Positions 59,526 to 64,000 of a stretch of 64,000 nt of DNA are shown here, piece after piece. Source of the DNA: Fistulifera solaris (Eukaryota; Bacillariophyta; Bacillariophyceae; Naviculales; Stauroneidaceae). The position numbers and the translations under genes were made by a program. Every line of letters begins with the position of its first letter. Position 1 is the stretch's first letter. Under the pieces are notes generated by a model. It saw nothing but the letters and a program-made list of their open reading frames with translations. It made no database searches and had not been told where the DNA came from. The stretch lies in the NCBI GenBank assembly GCA_030295235.1, contig AP026126.1:806001-870000 (forward strand), given 5' to 3'.

Positions 59526-60673
59526 CTAACTAGTAGGTTTCGGCGCAGCGCTTGCCGCGTCTTCCTGCCCCCTCTCGCCCAGCCGTCCTGTTTCCCCTTG
59601 ATCCATTTGCTCGTACGTTTGGCCCATGGCTAGACCAGCTGAATTCTGTTTCTCTCCAGGGAGTAATTGTTGCATGGTATGATAGACGGCATTTATTATT
59701 TCATCCGAAGGCAGACCATCTTTGTCGGTCCGTAGCCTCGACAAGGCCGTCTCCATGGTCGTGGCCGGAGGGTATCCTACCACCGCCACAACTTCAAAGG
59801 TTTTCCCCACGGCCGAGGGTGTCGTCAAAGTATCCACCAGAATGCGTGCTACATCTTTTCGATTGATGCGTCCCACTGCCACATCCCCTTGACTAAAGAT
59901 GGGCCGTGACCCCGCCGGCCAATCGTCATTGAGACCCGCCGGTCGCACAATCGTGTACGGTACATTGCATTCATTGCATGTTTCACGCAATCGTTCTTCA
60001 CTTTCTCGCTTAATATCCAAAATGCCAAACGGATTGAGTCGTACAATGGGAATGTCGGCGGCGCCGACTAGTCGCTTCTTTTGTCGTCCGACCAAGTGGG
60101 TCTTGTGACACCCGCTGAGCTGCACACGACGAGTTTGGGTAATCCGTCGTTGTTTTTATTTTTCGATAAGGCTTGAGCAATGTTGGGCAAGGCGATGAGA
60201 TCAATGGATCGTTTGGGCAACAGAGCCATCCCCAACAACGATCGAATTTTATCCATCCACTGTTGAGAGGGATTGTTGGAAAAGCCCGTCGCACACCAGA
60301 TTGTCGCATCAACACTTTCCAAGACTTGTTCGAACGATGTTCCGAAATCTGCCTTTACAATTTTCAATTGAGGCGAATTGATGGGAAGTACATTTCGCGC
60401 TTTTTCCTCGTCGCGTACGACGGCCACCACTTGCGAGACTCCTTCGTTGAGGAGTGTCTGTACGACGACTTGCCCCGTGCGACCCGTTGCACCTGCTACA
60501 GCAACAGTTTTGACGACCGATTTTAATTCTTTGGGTACGAAAAGACTGGTTTCTACTACCGGAGTTGTTGGGACAGCTGTCGCTACCGTCGATAAAAAAG
60601 GGAAAGCATTGAAGCTGAACGATTCCGTATTTGTAATAGCAATCAGCAACGCGAAGACATAAACCAGCTTCAT
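59526..60673 (-). CDS. Plastid-type atypical SDR (NAD(P)-binding) protein
   Basis: About 382 residues. The ATG at 60673 gives a signal peptide (MKLVYVFALLIAITNTESF) and an SFNAFPF stretch, fitting plastid import. A Rossmann fold follows with VAVAGATGRTGQVVVQTLL, the G-x-x-G-x-x-G dinucleotide-binding loop of the atypical SDR/NmrA group. Further blocks are KLVVCSSAGV, YTIVRPAGLNDDWP and RINRKDVARILVDTL, as in Ycf39/Tic62-type proteins. These bind NAD(P)H but often act as assembly or regulatory factors. One missing base in T4 (60079-60082) breaks the frame after WSDDK. It is divergent from phytochelatin synthase. Confidence 0.83.
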
Positions 60674-61055
60674 GGTCAAATGTATCAATATATAAAAGTG
60701 AAGGTATAGCTAAGATTCAAATTGGAGCTCTCTCTGGAGAATCCTTTTCTCTTTTTGAAGAAACAGAATAACTTAGCTTCATGGTCGTCGGAGTCGGAGA
60801 GGGCGACGAAGTATGAGTTGGTCTCTTTATTGTCAGTCACATTTTTGTGGATGAGTCAGTCGTTATTTGTGACGTCACATTTATCGCGCACTGTTTGCGC
60901 AGTTATTGCGCCCACAAATAATAATGAACCCCAACTCTTCAGGAACAAAAATGAATTCCTGTGCAAACGACGACACGCTCTCACCTCTGACAATTATTGA
61001 CACCCATTTCTTTGCAAACGAGGAAGTTGTAGTCGTTGCAGAACTAGAGCAAAGA
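60674..61055. other. Divergent promoter region SDR/PCS
   Basis: 382 bp; the right half is in frame with phytochelatin synthase and may be coding if an earlier start (ATG at 60924) is used. Contains TGACGTCA at about 60870-60877, a CRE-like palindrome. Confidence 0.5.
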
Positions 61056-62414
61056 ATGCGATTCACAGCTCTATTACCTTTCGCTCTCCATTCGACAACA
61101 ACCGCGTTATCGACAAAACCTTCCGCAGTTCTACCAACAATGCAGCGGACATTTTATCAACGACCACTGCCCACGTCTTGCACCGCATTTTCGTCTGAAC
61201 AGGGAAAACTCTTTTTCCGATCGGCTCTCGAACACAACGGTCTCAAATCCTTTTATTCACTCATTGAGCAGTATTCGACACAAACAGAACCGGCATTTTG
61301 TGGTTTAGCGACGCTGGTGGTAAGCCTAAATGCACTGGCCGTCGACCCTCGACAAGTCTGGAAAGGTCCCTGGCGCTGGTACGAAGAAAGCATGCTCAAT
61401 TGCTGTCTCGATTTGCATATTGTCAAACAGACGGGAGTTAATTTGCGGCAATTTGAATGTATGGCGCACTGTCAAGGATTGGCGACCGAGTTGTATTATG
61501 GTGATGAGACGGCATTGTCGGAGTTCCGAAATGCGGTGCGGCGGGCATGTGTGGAGGACCATAGTGATGATCCCCATTCTCCTATTTTAGCAGTCTCCTA
61601 TTCACGTCGAGTACTAGGACAGACTGGATCGGGACATTTTTCACCAGTTGCCGCTTACGATCAAGTATCGGATCAAGTTCTCATTCTCGATGTAGCTCGC
61701 TTCAAGTATGGAGCCCACTGGGTGCCCTTACCATTGCTGTACGAAGCCATGCAACCACTGGACCCCGATACGAATCGTTCACGTGGTTATTTGCTTCTCT
61801 CGGTACCACCACAACATGCCAAGAATGGTGATGTTGGGCAGGAACGGAAGGAAACCCTCCAACCGGCTTTATTATTATTCTCACCCATGGAGCAACGTGG
61901 TGCACGACAAGCGTTCAAAAATAAATTTCTGGTGGATCAGCGGTCGGAACCTACATTCGGGCAGATTCTGGACTTTTGTACTTCAGGTGGAAAAGATTGG
62001 GGGAAGTTATGGGAGCTGACTCAGGTACAATTACGACCATGCGTCGAAGATAACGGAAACGACCAAACGATATCTGTACAAGATCTCGTCGACAAAATGG
62101 TGGAAATCTTAGAGGGTCTCGTCGGATCAGAAAAAGGCCAAGCTTTCGAATCAGCCCAACCAGTTGAAATGGAGAAGGACGGTTGCTGTCGCAGCAAGTG
62201 TCGACCGAATTTCGGACGAACACATCCAGTAAGCGCTACTCAGGTTGCCTACTTGGTATATCTATCTGCGTTGAGCGAGGGTAAGCGACGGGAACTTTTG
62301 TATTCCGCTGCCGACGCGACTTCTGTCGTCGACGGGGTGGCACGGGATCAGTTGTTGCACGAAGCGCATTTGCTTCGCGCGGCGTTGGACGTGAGTGATA
62401 CAGATGTTTTGTAA
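61056..62414 (+). CDS. PCS: Phytochelatin synthase
   Basis: Makes metal-binding (gamma-Glu-Cys)n-Gly peptides from glutathione under cadmium or other metal load. 452 residues from the ATG at 61056, chosen because it gives a hydrophobic leader (MRFTALLPFALHSTTTALS); in-frame ATGs upstream (e.g. 60924) are possible. The papain-like catalytic domain is intact: Cys in TEPAFCGLATL (about residue 82), His in GQTGSGHFSP, and Asp in VLILDVARFKYGAHWVPL. The C-terminal part is variable as usual, with a Cys group (DGCCRSKC) that may sense metal. No indel. Whether the leader is a true signal peptide is uncertain. Confidence 0.94.
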   Translation: MRFTALLPFALHSTTTALSTKPSAVLPTMQRTFYQRPLPTSCTAFSSEQGKLFFRSALEHNGLKSFYSLIEQYSTQTEPAFCGLATLVVSLNALAVDPRQVWKGPWRWYEESMLNCCLDLHIVKQTGVNLRQFECMAHCQGLATELYYGDETALSEFRNAVRRACVEDHSDDPHSPILAVSYSRRVLGQTGSGHFSPVAAYDQVSDQVLILDVARFKYGAHWVPLPLLYEAMQPLDPDTNRSRGYLLLSVPPQHAKNGDVGQERKETLQPALLLFSPMEQRGARQAFKNKFLVDQRSEPTFGQILDFCTSGGKDWGKLWELTQVQLRPCVEDNGNDQTISVQDLVDKMVEILEGLVGSEKGQAFESAQPVEMEKDGCCRSKCRPNFGRTHPVSATQVAYLVYLSALSEGKRRELLYSAADATSVVDGVARDQLLHEAHLLRAALDVSDTDVL

Positions 62415-62711
62415 TGACTCAGATCGTTACTTGTTTATTACTTCGATTGTGGACAGATTACGTCCGCCTTGAAAATAGCTAGGATCTGATTATTTTTTGC
62501 TGGCTCTGACATTGTTCTACGCTGGAGTGAAAAATTCAATTTTTAAATCCACAAGGATTTGCAATCTCAGCAACCGTACAGTGCAAAGCGCATTGCAAAT
62601 GTAGCTCACTAAAATTCTTACAGCCAAATAAACCCATTAGATGCTGAGCGAAACTATTTTGAGCATGGGTCATGCAAAAGCGCGTTAACGGGTCCGACGT
62701 TGTTCTGACTC

Positions 62712-62733
62712 ATGACTGGAAATTCAGTTTTGG
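62712..62733 (+). repeat. CATGACTG/CAGTTTTG hairpin element h (degenerate)
   Basis: Left arm intact (CATGACTG), right arm CAGTTTTG, two mismatches from CAGTCGTG. No clear downstream box. Confidence 0.5.
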
Positions 62734-62852
62734 ATAAATACTAAGAACACTCCAGAATGAGCTCCAAACTCCGCGGACTCCTTCTCCGGACCCGCTCCGG
62801 ACTCCTAGTTTTGTAGTCTCGAGCTCTAAAGAGAGGGAATTGATTTATTTGA

Positions 62853-63068
62853 GGGCCATTTTTAACCGGCAGTTCGCATTTCGTATTTTCGTTTTTCGTA
62901 ACCTTATTTTCGAATTTCGCATTCGAATCCAAGGTTTAACAGGGAAAATGACAGACGATAACATCTGTATTTTTTACTTCTGCCCTGATTGGGCAAAAGC
63001 TAAAAACACGAAAATCCGAAAATGGGAAATACAATAAGGTTAAAAAAGTCTGGTTAACTTAAAAATAC
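62853..63068. mobile_element. ~216-bp MITE, family B copy 2 (diverged)
   Basis: Left end GGGCCATTTTTAACCGGCAG matches MITE B1, as does the inner stretch ATCCAAGGTTTAACAGGGAA with GACAGACGATAA. The right terminal repeat is degenerate (GTCTGGTTAA). Non-coding. Confidence 0.7.
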
Positions 63069-63219
63069 CTGTATCTACATTCTACATAGACTCACTCTTG
63101 TGGCGAAAGTTTACGTTCTGAAAAGATCTTTGCACCATCGCTCGCACGATGAATTGAAAAGACGAGAATCATCCCTCGTAAAAGCCACGTGAACATCTCT
63201 TTCATTTAATTATATCATT

Positions 63220-64000
63220 ATGTCCGCAAGTAAGCTCATCGTCGACAAGGCCCTTCGTGCCTCTATCAGCCTTGGCTCGTCCAAAATTCCCAGCGAACTG
63301 GCGAAATCGAGCGCTGCTTTCCTTTCCAGCGGATCAACGAAGGCTACTCTTCCCGACCTTCCTTACGATTACGATGCCCTAGAGCGTAAGTAGAATTTCA
63401 AGCAGACCAATAGTGGGGAACATTTGAAATCTCACGCTTTAAGTATCAATACAGCTGTGATTTCCTCGGAAACCATGACGCTTCACCACACCAAGCATCA
63501 TAATACATACGTTACCAACTTGAATGCTGGTATGGAAAAGCTCGATGCGGCCATCACAGCTGGAGACGTGTCGGGGATCATAACTTTACAAGGAGCGCTA
63601 AAGTTTAACGGCGGAGGTCATTTGAATCACACACGTAAGTGCTGAAAATCTTTTTCGAGAAAAGTGTCCGGCTTCTATCGCTCGTATATCTCACGTCTTC
63701 TTTTGCAGTTTTCTGGGAGAATCTCGCACCCACTGGTAAATCATCTGGACCCTCTGGTCATTTGGAAGCGTGTATTATCAACTGCTTTGGTAGTTTGGAT
63801 GCCATGAAGGCAGAATTGAGCGCGAAGAGTATCGCCATTCAGGGAAGCGGATGGGGGTGGCTCGGGTACAACACTGCCACCGGTGCGTAAACTTTGTGAA
63901 AGAGTTGTGGTGATGCTCCGAATCCGTTTTACTAACACTTTGCTTTGTATCAGGACGCATGGAAGTAGCAACCTGTGCCAATCAAGATCCATTGCAGGCG
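63220..64000 (+). CDS. Mn/Fe superoxide dismutase, 5' part (partial)
   Basis: Converts superoxide to peroxide and oxygen. Exons are 63220-63385, 63455-63634, 63709-63882 and 63954 onward, cut by the window end. The first ~43 residues ([15 protein letters not shown]...) look like a mitochondrial presequence. Then [13 protein letters not shown] and [14 protein letters not shown] (first metal ligand His), then [16 protein letters not shown] (second ligand His), then [14 protein letters not shown] and [10 protein letters not shown], ending in NQDPLQA. The Asp and His ligands of the C-terminal half lie beyond the window. The sequence leans to the Mn type (mitochondrial), but the metal is not certain. 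Frame intact. Confidence 0.93.

Larger units (their letters stand above)
62415..63219. other. Intergenic region with degenerate hairpin and MITE B2
   Basis: 805 bp containing hairpin h (62712-62733) and MITE B2 (62853-63068). No gene recognised. Confidence 0.6.

Noticed and set aside
1-64000. CRISPR arrays, rRNA, transposase or viral genes
   Set aside because: No regular spaced repeats, no ribosomal RNA segments, and no integrase, transposase or capsid-like protein found on either strand.

Overview
This is nuclear DNA of a photosynthetic stramenopile, most likely a pennate diatom such as Phaeodactylum or a close relative; I cannot name the species from the sequence alone. The reasons are short spliceosomal introns (about 53-104 nt, GT-AG, several with CTAAC/TACTAAC branch sites), signal peptides followed by ASAFAP-like plastid-import motifs, intermediate GC, and a fused S-adenosylmethionine decarboxylase/aminopropyltransferase/SET gene of the type described from diatoms for long-chain polyamines of biosilica.

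Layout. 0-11 kb: the end of a TPR-like gene, an unknown gene, a five-exon MATE transporter, a TPR protein and a copine, with two short paralogous proteins (KSYKTDL motif) interspersed. 12-17 kb: a plastid-targeted unknown protein, DNA polymerase delta small subunit (POLD2) and a DEAD-box helicase. 18.4-30.6 kb: one giant gene for TRRAP/Tra1, the SAGA/NuA4 scaffold. 31-34.8 kb: the polyamine fusion gene and an SFT2 Golgi protein. 36-45 kb: a RING/coiled-coil protein, a degenerate histidine-phosphatase-like protein, a small three-exon gene, and a single-chain SbcD-SbcC nuclease fusion. 45-53 kb: OGG1, LIN-9/ALWAYS EARLY, a mitochondrial-family carrier and a PHD-PWWP protein. 53.5-64 kb: an ABCA transporter, a plastid-type NAD(P)-binding protein, phytochelatin synthase, and the 5' part of a superoxide dismutase.

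Several genes concern genome maintenance (POLD2, OGG1, SbcD-SbcC, perhaps the RING protein) or chromatin/transcription (TRRAP, LIN-9, PHD-PWWP). Metal and oxidative stress is represented by phytochelatin synthase and superoxide dismutase. I see no operon logic; many neighbours are divergent or tightly convergent (33-120 bp).

Two things stand out beyond the genes. First, about 34 single-base indels, nearly all in homopolymer runs, break otherwise conserved reading frames in 14 genes; this looks like consensus error of the assembly rather than gene decay. CDS entries below span the whole gene, and the indel positions are given. Second, the intergenic DNA carries several dispersed short elements: a CATGACTG...CAGTCGTG hairpin followed by a conserved ACACTTnGGnCTATAGT-like box (eight sites), palindromes built on TACCTGGTA that often lie 100-200 bp before start codons, two foldback/MITE families, and a degenerate ~220-bp tandem array. 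I found no tRNA, rRNA, CRISPR array or complete transposase gene.
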